Source: Blattabacterium cuenoti (GTDB taxonomy: Bacteria > Bacteroidota > Bacteroidia > Flavobacteriales > Blattabacteriaceae). From it: a DNA stretch of 64,000 nt. The position numbers were made by a program, and so were the translations under genes. The notes beneath the pieces were generated by a model, which was given only the letters and a program-made list of their open reading frames with translations, was not told where the DNA came from and ran no database searches. Positions 28,043-37,804 of this stretch are shown one piece after another; the stretch's first letter is position 1; the number at the start of each line of letters is the position of its first letter. Location: NCBI RefSeq assembly GCF_014251335.1, contig NZ_CP059186.1, positions 250,289 to 314,288 of the forward strand, written 5' to 3'.

Positions 28043-29059
28043 ATGAAAAAAAAAATTGAAAAAGCGTTAAAAAATGTTATTATTATTGATAATAAAAATA
28101 TTATAGAATCTGGTTTGGTAAAAAAAATAGATTTATTAAATAATGAAATAATAATCCATTTGAATTTATCCAATCCTGCTATGCATTTAAAAAATAAACT
28201 CATTAAAGATATTACCCAATCTATAAGAAGTCAAAATATTTCAGATACAATACGCATAAAAACAGAAACAGAAATAAAATCATATACAAAAATAAAACCT
28301 GTAATAAAAAATATAATAGCTGTAGCTTCTGGAAAAGGAGGAGTAGGGAAATCTACAATAGCAACAAATATTGCTGTTTCTCTAGGTCATATGGGCTTTC
28401 ATGTTGGATTATTAGATGCAGACATATATGGGCCATCTATTCCATTAATGTTTAATATTGAAAATAAATCTGCAAGATTACAACATAAAAATGGAATTAT
28501 AAATCCTATTACTAGTTATGGAGTAAAAATTCTATCTATAGGGTTTTTTTCAAAATATGGACAGGCTATTGTTTGGAGAGGCCCCATGGTAACTAAAGTT
28601 TTGAGACAATTTATGCATGAAACTAATTGGGGAGAATTAGATTTTTTAATTGTAGATTTACCACCAGGAACAGGGGATATTCATTTATCTCTTTTGCAAG
28701 AAATTCCATTAAAAGGGATTGTTATAGTAAGTACCTCTCAAAAGATAGCCTTATCAGATGTAAATCGGTCTGTAGGAATGTTTCGTATTCAATCTATTTA
28801 TGTTCCCATACTTGGAATTATAGAAAATATGTCTTATTTGTCTTCAAAAAAAACTAAAGAAAAATGTTTTTTTTTTGGAAAAAATGGAGTCAGAGATTTT
28901 TCCAAAGAGATGAATCTTTTTTTTCTTGGAGAAATTCCTATGTTACAAAAAATACGAGAATATTCAGATTTAGGAATACCTGTCGTTTTAGAAAACGAGA
29001 ATATTAGAAATATATTTCTAAACATTACGAAAAATATTATCAATCAATTGCATGAATAA
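28043..29059 (+). CDS. Mrp/NBP35-family iron-sulfur carrier ATPase
   Basis: The 338-residue protein has a short N-terminal MIP18/DUF59-like region (residues 1-80) and a P-loop domain with the deviant Walker A ASGKGGVGKSTIATN, the LLDADIYGPS switch and VDLPPGTGDIHL. Mrp (ApbC) proteins carry Fe-S clusters to target enzymes. The CxxC pair found in many relatives is not evident. It likely serves Fe-S enzymes such as MtaB. It is divergent from the phosphopantetheinyl transferase gene. Confidence 0.93.
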   Translation: MKKKIEKALKNVIIIDNKNIIESGLVKKIDLLNNEIIIHLNLSNPAMHLKNKLIKDITQSIRSQNISDTIRIKTETEIKSYTKIKPVIKNIIAVASGKGGVGKSTIATNIAVSLGHMGFHVGLLDADIYGPSIPLMFNIENKSARLQHKNGIINPITSYGVKILSIGFFSKYGQAIVWRGPMVTKVLRQFMHETNWGELDFLIVDLPPGTGDIHLSLLQEIPLKGIVIVSTSQKIALSDVNRSVGMFRIQSIYVPILGIIENMSYLSSKKTKEKCFFFGKNGVRDFSKEMNLFFLGEIPMLQKIREYSDLGIPVVLENENIRNIFLNITKNIINQLHE

Positions 29060-29070
29060 ATATTATTTAT

Positions 29071-29889
29071 TTATAAACAAAGTTTTATAAATTCTTTTAC
29101 TATTAATATTAGGAGAGATATAGATTTTTCTGTTTCTTTATAATTATAAAAAAATGGATTCATAAAATTTATTTTATCTGAATTATGTCCATTATTATCC
29201 TTAAGTTGTTCATATAATCCCATCACAATGGATATAGCAAATACTCGTAAATTCATACATCTGGCTGTTATGACATCTGTTACTATATTCATGCCTACAC
29301 TATCCCCTCCCATAGATCGTATCATAGCATATTCTGCACAGGTTTTATAATTAGGATAAGGATAAGCTACATATACTCCTTTCTGAATAATGATATTATG
29401 ATTCATCGCGATATTTTCTGCAATTTCTATCATTTTTTTATCATATGGTTCTGTGATTTCAAAAAATCTATTCTTTATAAATTCTTTTGTATTAGGACTT
29501 TCTGGAAAAAAATTAATATGATCCTTAACTAACATTACATCTCCCATTTTGTAATTTGGATTGACTCCACCAGAAATATTAATCAATATTAATTTGTCTA
29601 TTCCTATATTTTTACACAATACAATAGGAAAATTGTTTCTTATATTTTCTTCATAAAAAGGTTCGTTTAAACAAACCACATTTTTATCTTCTATCTTACC
29701 GAATAAAAATTTTCCATACAAATTTTTTTTAGAAAAAAGGGGAATTTCTTCATATAAAATGCATATAGGATTTTTGATTTCCTCCATCAGTTTTTCAAAT
29801 TGACTTCCTAATAATAAAATTCCAAAATCAGGTTTTTCTTTTATTTTGTTTTGTATGTATTGTTTTGATTTTTCTAAAGTTATAGTCAT
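29071..29889 (-). CDS. Purine nucleoside phosphorylase (trimeric type)
   Basis: The 272-residue enzyme cleaves inosine and guanosine with phosphate to give the free base and ribose 1-phosphate. It has the PNP signatures LLGSQFEKLM (phosphate site), NISGGVNPNYKMGDVMLVKDHINF and GGDSVGMNIVTDVI. It may salvage purines from the host or from RNA turnover. The gene has its own upstream spacer of 112 nt with a -7 box at 29946-29953 and a weak CCC/GGG hairpin, so it is probably transcribed separately from murB. Confidence 0.92.
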   Translation of the reverse strand: MTITLEKSKQYIQNKIKEKPDFGILLLGSQFEKLMEEIKNPICILYEEIPLFSKKNLYGKFLFGKIEDKNVVCLNEPFYEENIRNNFPIVLCKNIGIDKLILINISGGVNPNYKMGDVMLVKDHINFFPESPNTKEFIKNRFFEITEPYDKKMIEIAENIAMNHNIIIQKGVYVAYPYPNYKTCAEYAMIRSMGGDSVGMNIVTDVITARCMNLRVFAISIVMGLYEQLKDNNGHNSDKINFMNPFFYNYKETEKSISLLILIVKEFIKLCL

Positions 29890-29945
29890 TGATACAAATT
29901 CAAGTTACACGAATAGAACATCCCAATAAAAAGGGAAAAATAAAA

Positions 29946-29953
29946 CAAAGGTA
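29946..29953 (-). promoter_or_regulatory. Putative -7 promoter box for purine nucleoside phosphorylase
   Basis: On the minus strand this reads TACCTTTG, a perfect TAnnTTTG match, 57 nt upstream of the start codon and pointing toward it. No -33 TTG is found at standard spacing. Confidence 0.4.
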
Positions 29954-30001
29954 AATTGTTTCATTATTTATTTTTTATCATTTTATTTTAGTCATTTTGA
30001 C

Positions 30002-31024
30002 TTATTGTATGAAATCTACTTCTGTAGATAAAGAAATACCGAACTTTTTTTTTATGTTCTTCGTTATTGTTTCTGAAATAGAATATATATCCATTCCAGT
30101 AGCTTTTCCATAGTTTACTAAAATAATAGGTTTTTTTTCATATACTCCTACATTTCCAATTTTTTTACCCTTCCATCCTATATTCTCAATTAATGAATTA
30201 GCAGATAGTTTTACTTTTTTATTAGAAATCTTATAACCTGTAATAGTAGGATATTGATGTTTGAGTTTTTTAAAATCCAACACTCCTACTGTAGGATTTA
30301 TAAAAAAACTACCAGCATTTCCAATTTTTTTTGGATTTGGAAGTTTCCTCTGTCTAATATTAAAAATTGCCTGATTTAAATCGTGAATAGTAGGTATTTT
30401 AACATTCATATTTTCTAATTCTTCTTGAATTTCCACATAATATGTATTTAATTGTTTATATTTCTTTTTCAAAAGAAAAAAAACAGATAAAATAAGAAAT
30501 TTATTTTTATAATGAGGTTGCTTAAAGAAAGAATAACGATATTTTAATTTACATTCTTCACGTGTAAATTCTCTTATTTTCCTATTATCTATTTCATATA
30601 CTTGTACTTTTATCAAAGAGTCTTTTACTTCTGCTCCATATGCTCCAATATTTTGAATAGGAGCAGCTCCAACTGTACCAGGAATAAATGATAGATTTTC
30701 TAATCCGATAAATCCTTTTTTGATCGTCCAGTTTACAAATTCATTCCAATTTTCTCCAGCATAAGCTTGAACAATGACTTGATCATCATTTTCTTTTATC
30801 ACTTTCTTTCCTTTTATTCCCATTTTCATTACTAATCCTGGATAATAATTTTTTAAAAAAAGAATATTACTTCCATTTCCTAAAAAAAGTTTTGAAATGT
30901 ATGGATATATATCAAAAATTTTTTGAATTTCTCCTATACTTTTCACTTCTACAAAATAACGAGTATAAACATTTATTCCAAATGTATTAAATTTTTTTAG
31001 AGAAAAGTGTTTTTTAATGAACAT
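30002..31024 (-). CDS. murB: UDP-N-acetylenolpyruvoylglucosamine reductase MurB
   Basis: The 340-residue flavoenzyme reduces the enolpyruvyl group to make UDP-MurNAc. It begins with the KKFNTFGIN FAD-domain segment, has PGTVGAAPIQNIGAYG for FAD binding, the catalytic serine in GNAGSFFINP and the terminal catalytic glutamate in STEVDFI. The type I (E. coli-like) loop is present. It supplies the first MurNAc precursor to the dcw enzymes encoded 10 kb away. Confidence 0.95.
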   Translation of the reverse strand: MFIKKHFSLKKFNTFGINVYTRYFVEVKSIGEIQKIFDIYPYISKLFLGNGSNILFLKNYYPGLVMKMGIKGKKVIKENDDQVIVQAYAGENWNEFVNWTIKKGFIGLENLSFIPGTVGAAPIQNIGAYGAEVKDSLIKVQVYEIDNRKIREFTREECKLKYRYSFFKQPHYKNKFLILSVFFLLKKKYKQLNTYYVEIQEELENMNVKIPTIHDLNQAIFNIRQRKLPNPKKIGNAGSFFINPTVGVLDFKKLKHQYPTITGYKISNKKVKLSANSLIENIGWKGKKIGNVGVYEKKPIILVNYGKATGMDIYSISETITKNIKKKFGISLSTEVDFIQ

Positions 31025-31059
31025 GTGAAAAATATTTCATAAATACATAAATACAATTT

Positions 31060-31089
31060 TGTACGTAAATATTGTATGATTAAATTTAT
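31060..31089 (+). promoter_or_regulatory. Putative promoter for the YtxH-like operon
   Basis: TTG (31060-31062), 19 nt, then TAAATTTA (31082-31089), one mismatch from TAnnTTTG. Both elements and the spacing fit the flavobacterial TTG-N17-19-TAnnTTTG promoter, 33 nt ahead of the ATG at 31123. Confidence 0.4.
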
Positions 31090-31122
31090 CCATAGTAAAA
31101 GTAAAAATATAAAATTGTTATT

Positions 31123-31386
31123 ATGAAAAAAGTAGGAAGTTTTTTTTGGGGAATTATTTTGGGGACCATGGCTGGGTTAATAATGGGAATGATATTAACT
31201 CCAAGAAAAGAGGAAAAAATCAAAAATATATTAGAAAAAAAAACAGAAGAACTAAGAGATAATTTACAGGAAATTGGTAAAAAAATTGGAAAAAAAGTGC
31301 ATAAGATTAAATCAAATTTTGATGCTAAGTGGAAAAAAAATAAAATAGAGAAAATAGATCAAGTAGAAGATGAATTAGGAACTTAA
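31123..31386 (+). CDS. YtxH-like small membrane protein
   Basis: The 87-residue protein has one N-terminal membrane span rich in Gly and Met (about residues 6-26) ending in a TPRKEEK boundary, then a charged helix (EKKTEELRDNLQEIGKKIGKKV) that could form a coiled coil. This is the YtxH/gas-vesicle-like pattern common in Bacteroidota. The function is unknown. It is followed after 28 nt by another small membrane protein, the pairing seen in free-living relatives. Confidence 0.75.
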   Translation: MKKVGSFFWGIILGTMAGLIMGMILTPRKEEKIKNILEKKTEELRDNLQEIGKKIGKKVHKIKSNFDAKWKKNKIEKIDQVEDELGT

Positions 31387-31414
31387 AATTTAATAAGTTT
31401 TTCATTCTTTTAAA

Positions 31415-31744
31415 ATGTTCATCTTTATTAGAAATTTTATCCATAAAAAATGGTGCATTTTTAGAAATGAAGTCATTCAAATACTAATTTCCATCATGAC
31501 AGAGGTATTTTTGAATTTTATATTATTGATATTTTGCATTATTATTTTTTTTTTAGCAAGTCTTTCTTTATGTTTTTTCCTTTCTTTTTATTTTGGAAAT
31601 TATGTTATAGGATTTGGAATTCTAACTATTTTATATCTTTTAATTTTTATTATCATATTTTATTTTGGTAGAGATATTACACGATTCATTATCAAAAATT
31701 TATTTAATAAATCTTTTATTAAATTTTTTGATAATAAAAAATAA
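31415..31744 (+). CDS. Small phage-holin-like/DUF1469-type membrane protein
   Basis: The 109-residue protein has two long hydrophobic segments (about residues 28-60 and 62-85) flanked by charged ends. In Bacteroidota a protein of this type commonly lies next to a YtxH protein and is labelled holin-X superfamily, without evidence of phage origin. No lysin or phage gene is nearby. Function is unknown; it is likely an envelope-maintenance protein. Confidence 0.65.
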   Translation: MFIFIRNFIHKKWCIFRNEVIQILISIMTEVFLNFILLIFCIIIFFLASLSLCFFLSFYFGNYVIGFGILTILYLLIFIIIFYFGRDITRFIIKNLFNKSFIKFFDNKK

Positions 31745-31759
31745 ATATATTATGGTATT

Positions 31760-32509
31760 ATGAAAAAATTAGAAATCGTTTATGGGATACATCCATTAAT
31801 CGAAGCGATTATAGCTAAAAAAAACATTAGAAAGCTTTTTTTTCAAAAAGGATTGAGACAAGGATCAAATGCTTACATAAAATTAATAAATCTTTCCAAA
31901 AAAGAACATATTCCGATTCAAGCTGTTTCGAAACAAAAATTTTATCAATTTAAAAATAAAAATCATCAAGGGGTTTTTGCTGTTCTTTCTCCCATAGAAA
32001 CTTATCATATAGAAGATTTGCTTCCTATATTTTATGAAAAAGGAAAAAATCCACTTTTGATCATTCTAGATCGAATTACAGATGTAAGAAATTTTGGATC
32101 TATAATACGGACTGCTGCATGTGCAGGAGTAGACGCAATCATTATTCCAAAAAAAGATACAGCTATGATTGGATCTGATTCTATAAAAACTTCTTCAGGT
32201 GCTTTATTTAAAGTCCCAATATGTAAAGAAAAAAATATATTAAACACAATAGAATTTTTAACGAATTCTGGATTGAAAATCGTTTCTGCTACAGAAAAAT
32301 CCGATATATATTGGTACAATATTGATTTTTCAGGACCAGTAGCTTTAATACTAGGAAATGAAGAAAAAGGAATTTCTTCAAAGTATTTAAAAAGTTCCTA
32401 TGAAAAAGCAAAAATTCCATCAATAAAAGGAATTTCATCTTTAAACGTATCTGTAGCTTGTGGTGTTATTCTATATGAGATATTCAGACAAAGAAAAATA
32501 TCAATCTAA
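31760..32509 (+). CDS. rlmB: 23S rRNA (guanosine-2'-O)-methyltransferase RlmB (SpoU family)
   Basis: The 249-residue SPOUT enzyme methylates a ribose of 23S rRNA (G2251 in E. coli). An N-terminal substrate-binding domain starts [13 protein letters not shown]. The catalytic domain has motif 1 ([15 protein letters not shown]), motif 2 ([11 protein letters not shown]) and motif 3 ([15 protein letters not shown]), which form the trefoil-knot SAM site. It overlaps convergent pheS by 4 nt. Confidence 0.93.
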   Translation: MKKLEIVYGIHPLIEAIIAKKNIRKLFFQKGLRQGSNAYIKLINLSKKEHIPIQAVSKQKFYQFKNKNHQGVFAVLSPIETYHIEDLLPIFYEKGKNPLLIILDRITDVRNFGSIIRTAACAGVDAIIIPKKDTAMIGSDSIKTSSGALFKVPICKEKNILNTIEFLTNSGLKIVSATEKSDIYWYNIDFSGPVALILGNEEKGISSKYLKSSYEKAKIPSIKGISSLNVSVACGVILYEIFRQRKISI

Positions 32510-33489
32510 AATTCACTTTTAAATTGTTTTAAAAAACGAATATCATTATCAAAATAAATTCTAATATCTTTCATTCGGTAAATTATTAGAGATAAACGTT
32601 CGATTCCCAATCCAAAAGCAAATCCAGAATAAATTTCTGAATCAATATTTACGTTTTTCAAAACTTGTGGATCTATCATTCCACAACCCATGATTTCTAG
32701 CCATTCACTATCACAATAGATATCTACTTCAGCACTAGGTTCTGTGAAAGGAAAATAAGAAGGACGAAATCGAATCTTTGCATCTCCAAAAAGAGAATTA
32801 ATCAAATAATGAATCGTTTGTTTCAAATCAGAAAAAGAGACTTTTCTGTCTATATAAAATCCTTCCGCTTGATGAAACATGAAATTGGAACGTGATGAAA
32901 TGGTTTCATTTCTATACACTTTTCCGATAGATAATACCCGAAAGGGCGGACTATGTTTTTTCATATACCGTATTTGCACGGAAGAAGTATGTGTTCTCAA
33001 TAAAACATCTGGATTTTTGCATAAAAAAAATGTATCTTGCATATCTCTAGATGGATGAAAAATAGGAATATTTAAAGCTGTAAAATTATGCCAATCATCC
33101 TCTATTTCAGGGCCATCCACATAAGTAAATCCAATTTTCATAAAAAGATCTATGATTCTGTTTTTTATAATAGAGAGGGGATGTCTCGATCCGGTTTCTA
33201 TCGATTTTCCCGGTATAGTAGGATCGAATTGTAGTCCTTTATTATTAGGAATTTCATTTTTTGAATAAAAAATATTTATTTTATTTTTAACTTCTTTTTT
33301 TAATTCATTAATAATTTTTCCATAAGTTTTTCTTTTTTGAATGGGAATTTTTTTTAATTCTTTAAATAAAATGGTTAAACTTCCCTTTTTTTTGCCTAAA
33401 AATTTAATTCTGAATATTTCTAAATCATTATATGTTTTTATGTGAAAACATTTGATTTCTTCTTTAATTTGATCTATTTTTTTATCCAT
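32506..33489 (-). CDS. pheS: Phenylalanyl-tRNA synthetase alpha subunit
   Basis: The 327-residue class II subunit holds the catalytic site for charging tRNA-Phe. An N-terminal coiled-coil arm (residues 1-90) is followed by the core with GSRHPLS, the class II motif 2 region SIGKVYRNE and the motif 3 FGLGIERL. The beta subunit gene is not in the window. It lies 2 nt downstream of a conserved gene of unknown function, so the two are co-transcribed. Confidence 0.96.
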   Translation of the reverse strand: MDKKIDQIKEEIKCFHIKTYNDLEIFRIKFLGKKKGSLTILFKELKKIPIQKRKTYGKIINELKKEVKNKINIFYSKNEIPNNKGLQFDPTIPGKSIETGSRHPLSIIKNRIIDLFMKIGFTYVDGPEIEDDWHNFTALNIPIFHPSRDMQDTFFLCKNPDVLLRTHTSSVQIRYMKKHSPPFRVLSIGKVYRNETISSRSNFMFHQAEGFYIDRKVSFSDLKQTIHYLINSLFGDAKIRFRPSYFPFTEPSAEVDIYCDSEWLEIMGCGMIDPQVLKNVNIDSEIYSGFAFGLGIERLSLIIYRMKDIRIYFDNDIRFLKQFKSEF

Positions 33490-33491
33490 AT

Positions 33492-33854
33492 TTATTCCAT
33501 AATATTTTCGTCGTTCATATAACGAATAATAGCTTTTTTAATTAAAAATAATTGTTCTTCCTGATTAAAAGGAATCTTATTTTTCAATATATAATGAGGC
33601 CATCCTTCCTTATCTCTTCCAGTAAAAAAATAATAACCAAAAGGTTCTAATATTCTACATATTGCAATATGTAGAATATTGATTTTATCTTCTTTATTGA
33701 AAAATTGATTCTTTCCTTTTCCTAATTCTTGAATTCCTATTATATAAATAATTCCAATTATATCAATTTTCCCTTCTATAGAAAAATTATTTTGTATATA
33801 TGACATGACTTTATTCCAATTAATATGAAATTGTTGCATAAATTTTTTTTTCAT
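33492..33854 (-). CDS. Conserved Bacteroidota protein of unknown function
   Basis: The 120-residue protein has no signal peptide or membrane span. It contains GIQELGKGK, a [24 protein letters not shown] segment and a C-terminal helix. I recognise this as the type of short protein that Bacteroidota keep beside cvpA and pheS, but no function is known to me. It survives in a genome that has lost many genes, which suggests a needed role. It sits 2 nt upstream of pheS and is divergent from cvpA. Confidence 0.75.
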   Translation of the reverse strand: MKKKFMQQFHINWNKVMSYIQNNFSIEGKIDIIGIIYIIGIQELGKGKNQFFNKEDKINILHIAICRILEPFGYYFFTGRDKEGWPHYILKNKIPFNQEEQLFLIKKAIIRYMNDENIME

Positions 33855-33880
33855 TTGATTTAGTATATTAAAAAATAGTT

Positions 33881-34390
33881 ATGTTAGATATAATTATTAT
33901 AATTCTGGTTTTATATGGAGGATATCATGGATATAAAAAAGGATTAATTTCTCAATTATTCATATTTATGATATTTTTCATTTTAATTTTAAAAGGTTTT
34001 TATATATTTGATTTTTTTCAAAAAATATTAAAAGAAGTATATTTAAAAGACAATAAATCATATAAATATATAATTTATTCTATAATAATTTCATTTTTTT
34101 CTATTATATTTATAGCTTTTATTACTAAAAAAATAATAGAATTCATAATGATTATCACATGGATGAAACCTATAGATAGATTAGGTGGGGGAATATTAGG
34201 CATGATGAAATATTTTTTTTGTTTTTCAATATGTATTCTTTTACTAAAAGAAGCAAATAAAAAAATAGATCTATTTCCTTATAATTTTTTCAATAATTCC
34301 TTTGAAAAAGGATTTCAATTTTTTTTCTATCAAAAAGATTCTTTATTGAATAAATTAAAAGAATTATATTTTAAATTTTATGAATTTTAA
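33881..34390 (+). CDS. CvpA-family membrane protein
   Basis: The 169-residue protein has four hydrophobic segments and the family features LYGGYHGYKKGLISQ at the start and DRLGGGILGM near residue 105. CvpA homologues are linked in other bacteria to colicin V production and to envelope integrity; the role here is unknown. It overlaps the LuxE-like gene by 11 nt, so both are expected on one mRNA. Confidence 0.85.
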   Translation: MLDIIIIILVLYGGYHGYKKGLISQLFIFMIFFILILKGFYIFDFFQKILKEVYLKDNKSYKYIIYSIIISFFSIIFIAFITKKIIEFIMIITWMKPIDRLGGGILGMMKYFFCFSICILLLKEANKKIDLFPYNFFNNSFEKGFQFFFYQKDSLLNKLKELYFKFYEF

Positions 34391-35417
34391 AAAAAGGATT
34401 TTTTCTATATTATCAAAAAAAGAATTTGATAATTTGACATGGGATATATTCCATTATCAAATTAAAAATAACAAAATTTATAAAAATTATCTTCAATATT
34501 TAGAGATAAATCCACTTGAAATCAAAAATATTTCTGAAATTCCTTTTTTACCTATTTCTTTTTTTAGAACGCATCGTGTCTTGAGTAGTAATACAAAAAA
34601 AAGTACAGGGGATTGTTACGATATCATTTTTACCAGTAGTGGGACTACTGCTGATATAAAAAGTAAACATTATGTAAAAAATTTGAGTGTTTATATTGAG
34701 AGTATTAGAAAAAGTTTTGAGTTCTTTTATGGTCCAATAGAAAAATTTAAGTTTTTAGGATTTTTTCCTACAGATATAAAGGATTCTTCTTTAATTTATA
34801 TGGTCAAGTATTTGATACAAAAAACTTATCAAAATGGAAGTTGTTTTGTCCCTTATCCCTATAATAATTATAAAGATATACATCTTATTTATAATAAAAA
34901 TAATAAAAATATTTTCATTTTTGGACTGAGTTTTTCTTTATTGTATTTTATAGAAAAATATAATCATCTGGCTCCTTTTAGGAGGAAAAAAAAGGAAGAG
35001 AAAAAAAAAGTCATAATTATGGAAACAGGAGGAATGAAGGGACAAAGAAAAGAAATCATTAGAGAGGAATTACACAATATTTTAAAAAATTTTTTTTGCG
35101 TAAAGGAAATTCATTCAGAATATGGAATGACAGAATTGCTTTCTCAAGCATATGCAAAAAAAAACGGTATATTTCAATGCCCTCCTTGGATGAAAATATA
35201 TATAAGAGATCCTGAAGATCCTTTTATACATGTATATAATAATAAAATAGGAGGGATTGATATCATCGATTTATCGAATTATTTATCTTGTCCTTTTATT
35301 TCTACCCAAGATTTGGGTAAAAAAATCAATGAAAATGAATTCGAAGTATTAGGAAGAATGGACTTTTCAGACATGCGAGGATGTAATATTATGACCACCC
35401 ATTTTCTAGAAAGCTAA
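34380..35417 (+). CDS. LuxE/PaaK-like acyl-activating protein
   Basis: The 345-residue protein resembles the acyl-protein synthetase LuxE branch of the ANL adenylating superfamily. It has the loop TSSGTTADIKSKH (nucleotide-binding, SSGT core), an EYGMTELLSQAY segment and a late GRMDFSDMRGCN. Such proteins activate carboxylic acids as adenylates; the substrate is unknown. Free-living flavobacteria also keep it near cvpA. There are no lux genes here, so bioluminescence is not implied. It overlaps convergent PiT by 12 nt. Confidence 0.8.
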   Translation: MNFKKRIFSILSKKEFDNLTWDIFHYQIKNNKIYKNYLQYLEINPLEIKNISEIPFLPISFFRTHRVLSSNTKKSTGDCYDIIFTSSGTTADIKSKHYVKNLSVYIESIRKSFEFFYGPIEKFKFLGFFPTDIKDSSLIYMVKYLIQKTYQNGSCFVPYPYNNYKDIHLIYNKNNKNIFIFGLSFSLLYFIEKYNHLAPFRRKKKEEKKKVIIMETGGMKGQRKEIIREELHNILKNFFCVKEIHSEYGMTELLSQAYAKKNGIFQCPPWMKIYIRDPEDPFIHVYNNKIGGIDIIDLSNYLSCPFISTQDLGKKINENEFEVLGRMDFSDMRGCNIMTTHFLES

Positions 35418-37709
35418 AAAAGATGCGTCTTTTTTGGATGAAATATGGGATAATGCGTCGTGATATAATATAATGATATCTTCTATATTTTCCGTTATTT
35501 TTTTTGATTCTAAAAGAAGATCTAACATCAAAAAAGTATTTTTTGTTCCATATTTCTTATGTATAATTCCCCTTACTTGTTGATTCATTTGCTCTTCAAT
35601 TTTTTTTATAATTTTATTTTGTATAGAACAAGGAAATTGAATTTTTTTACAATTTCTATCTATTGTTATTCTTTTGATTATGTTGAAATGTTCAATCATA
35701 AGATGCTCAAGCGTTAGTAAATTCTTCTTTTGTTGATACTTTAAAGGTTTATGGCTATTGATCACATGAAACAATGTATGATTTGTAATAATATCTGAAG
35801 ATTCAATAATTTCTTTAGTTTTGTTGTATATCTGAAGATAAAGGATTCCAGCAATCGGTTCTCGATTTTTTGTTTTTCTAATTACTCTAATTAAAGAGTT
35901 ATGTATATTCGTAAAATTATCTTTTACTTTTAAAAAATTATTTCGACTCTCTTGAAGAGTTTTTAAATTTTCTTGAGTAATTCCTTCTATACTATTTTTG
36001 TAAATACTTTCAATATATTCAAGTATTGGTTTTAGAATATCAAAGGTTTTATTTAAAGTGATTTCTAAAGTTAGATTCACTATTCCAAAAAATGGTTTTT
36101 CTTCTATTTTTTGATCTTGCATTTTATTATAGTTTTTATAACTTCTGTAAAAAAGAAATAAAATCAAAAAAATAAGAAAAGATAAAGCCCATACTTTAAA
36201 AAAGTATAAAAAGGCAGCCGTTATCCCTGCCATAGTAAAGGCAATGAAACCTGTTAAAAACCATCCTCTTATAACTTTTAATACGCCTGACACTCTATAA
36301 ACAGCGCTTTCTCTGTCCCATGCTCTATCTGAAAGAGAAGTCCCCATAGATACCATAAAAGTAACAAAAGTGGTAGATAATGGGAGTTTTTGAACTGTAG
36401 CTATAGATATCAATATACTGGAGATAGTTAAATTGGCAGAAGCTCTAACTAAATCGAAAGCAACGCTTTCTTCTTTTTGTGTTTTTTTTTGTTTAAAGTT
36501 TTTTTCTATTTTAACCAGAAGTCTTTTAGGAAACAATTTAAAAAAATGATTTCCTAAATATAAAAAAAATCGTACAATACCTCTAGAAAAAGAATTGGAT
36601 AAAAATTTTTCCGGCCCTTCATTTTGTCTACTTAAATTAATTTCTGTACTCGTGATATTTTTTGTTTTTTTAGAAAACCAAAGAGTGAATATCATAATCA
36701 TTCCTGAAAAAATTAAAACGGAAGATGGGAGTTTTACATTTCCAGACAAACTTTTCATATTGAATTTTTCAGCAGGGGGACTCCCCGATTCTTTCCATAT
36801 ATTATAAGATTGTATACTAGCTATAGGAATTCCGATAAAATTGACTAAATCATTTCCTGCAAAAGCCATAGCTAAAGAAAAAGTCCCATATAGTACGACA
36901 AATTTTAATATATTATATCCTAAATAAACAAAGATCTTTGCTATAATAGTCCACGTTGAAAATAAGATCAGCAAAAAGATAAAAAAATTATGGTGAATCC
37001 ATTTTATGAAATGTTGAATTAAAAAGGGAAATCCTGTTAAATTTTCATTAATTACACCCTGTAAAGTACTATTCAATCCTCTGATAATAAGAAAATAAGT
37101 CATGCAACTCAATGAAATGGCACTCCATATTACTCCTACATATTTTAATCTACTTTCATATTCAAAACTAAATAAAAAACGAATGAAATAGTGAATAAAA
37201 GCACCGGAAGTAAAAGAAATAATAATAGATAAAAAAATACCTAGACTAATGGTGAATATTTTTTCCGCTTTAATGTATAGAATTAAATGATGAAAGGGTT
37301 CATTATTTAATGGAGAAGTCATTTTTATCATGGCTATGCTGAAAGCGGCTCCTAATAAACAAAAAACCATAGATACTGTAGTTGAAGTAGGTAAACCTAA
37401 AGTGTTAAAAATATCCAGTAAAATAATATCGGATATCATTACAGATAAGAAAATAAAAATAATATCTGAAAAATAAAAATAAGAAGGATCAAAAACTCCT
37501 TTTCTTGCTACTTCCATCATTCCACTAGACAAAAAAGCTCCTAATAAAATACCTAAACTAGCAAAAATCATGATAGTTCTCCGAGAAGCAACTCGAGATC
37601 CAATAGCAGAATTTAGAAAATTAACGGCATCATTAATTAAACCAACAATAAGATCAAATATAGATAAGAAAAAAAGAACCACTATAATTGAGGGATAAAA
37701 AAGTTTCAT
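35406..37709 (-). CDS. PiT-family inorganic phosphate transporter with PhoU-like C-terminal region
   Basis: The 767-residue protein has PiT transport signatures: GLINDAVNFLNSAIGSRVAS at the N-terminus, LAMAFAGNDLVNFIG in the middle and KLPLSTTFVTFMVSMGTSLSDRAWDRESA in the second half. The last 220 or so residues, from about 545, are a helical soluble region resembling PhoU. The start is the ATG at 37707-37709 (MKLFYPSIIVV) rather than the ATG ten codons upstream, because relatives begin at this hydrophobic segment and a -7 box lies at 37748-37755. It is likely the main phosphate importer. Confidence 0.9.
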   Translation of the reverse strand: MKLFYPSIIVVLFFLSIFDLIVGLINDAVNFLNSAIGSRVASRRTIMIFASLGILLGAFLSSGMMEVARKGVFDPSYFYFSDIIFIFLSVMISDIILLDIFNTLGLPTSTTVSMVFCLLGAAFSIAMIKMTSPLNNEPFHHLILYIKAEKIFTISLGIFLSIIISFTSGAFIHYFIRFLFSFEYESRLKYVGVIWSAISLSCMTYFLIIRGLNSTLQGVINENLTGFPFLIQHFIKWIHHNFFIFLLILFSTWTIIAKIFVYLGYNILKFVVLYGTFSLAMAFAGNDLVNFIGIPIASIQSYNIWKESGSPPAEKFNMKSLSGNVKLPSSVLIFSGMIMIFTLWFSKKTKNITSTEINLSRQNEGPEKFLSNSFSRGIVRFFLYLGNHFFKLFPKRLLVKIEKNFKQKKTQKEESVAFDLVRASANLTISSILISIATVQKLPLSTTFVTFMVSMGTSLSDRAWDRESAVYRVSGVLKVIRGWFLTGFIAFTMAGITAAFLYFFKVWALSFLIFLILFLFYRSYKNYNKMQDQKIEEKPFFGIVNLTLEITLNKTFDILKPILEYIESIYKNSIEGITQENLKTLQESRNNFLKVKDNFTNIHNSLIRVIRKTKNREPIAGILYLQIYNKTKEIIESSDIITNHTLFHVINSHKPLKYQQKKNLLTLEHLMIEHFNIIKRITIDRNCKKIQFPCSIQNKIIKKIEEQMNQQVRGIIHKKYGTKNTFLMLDLLLESKKITENIEDIIILYHDALSHISSKKDASFLAF

Positions 37710-37747
37710 AATAAGAGGTATTATTATTATTGAATTCACGAAAGAAA

Positions 37748-37755
37748 CAAAAGTA
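37748..37755 (-). promoter_or_regulatory. Putative -7 promoter box for PiT
   Basis: On the minus strand this reads TACTTTTG, a perfect TAnnTTTG match, about 38 nt upstream of the chosen start at 37709. The other candidate start at 37739 would leave almost no leader, which supports the downstream ATG. Confidence 0.4.
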
Positions 37756-37804
37756 TATTATTAGGGTTTGTTTTTTTTATAAATAGTGAATAATTTTTAT
37801 GATT

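Noticed and set aside
31415..31744. Holin-like protein as a prophage remnant
   Set aside because: No lysin, integrase or structural phage gene is near; the gene sits beside a YtxH-like gene, as in ordinary Bacteroidota chromosomes.
31123..31744. Two small membrane genes as a toxin-antitoxin pair
   Set aside because: Their sequence matches common envelope protein types and lacks toxin or DNA-binding features.
34380..35417. LuxE-like gene as part of a bioluminescence or polyketide system
   Set aside because: No luxCDAB or synthase genes are present; the cvpA neighbourhood is the same in non-luminous flavobacteria.
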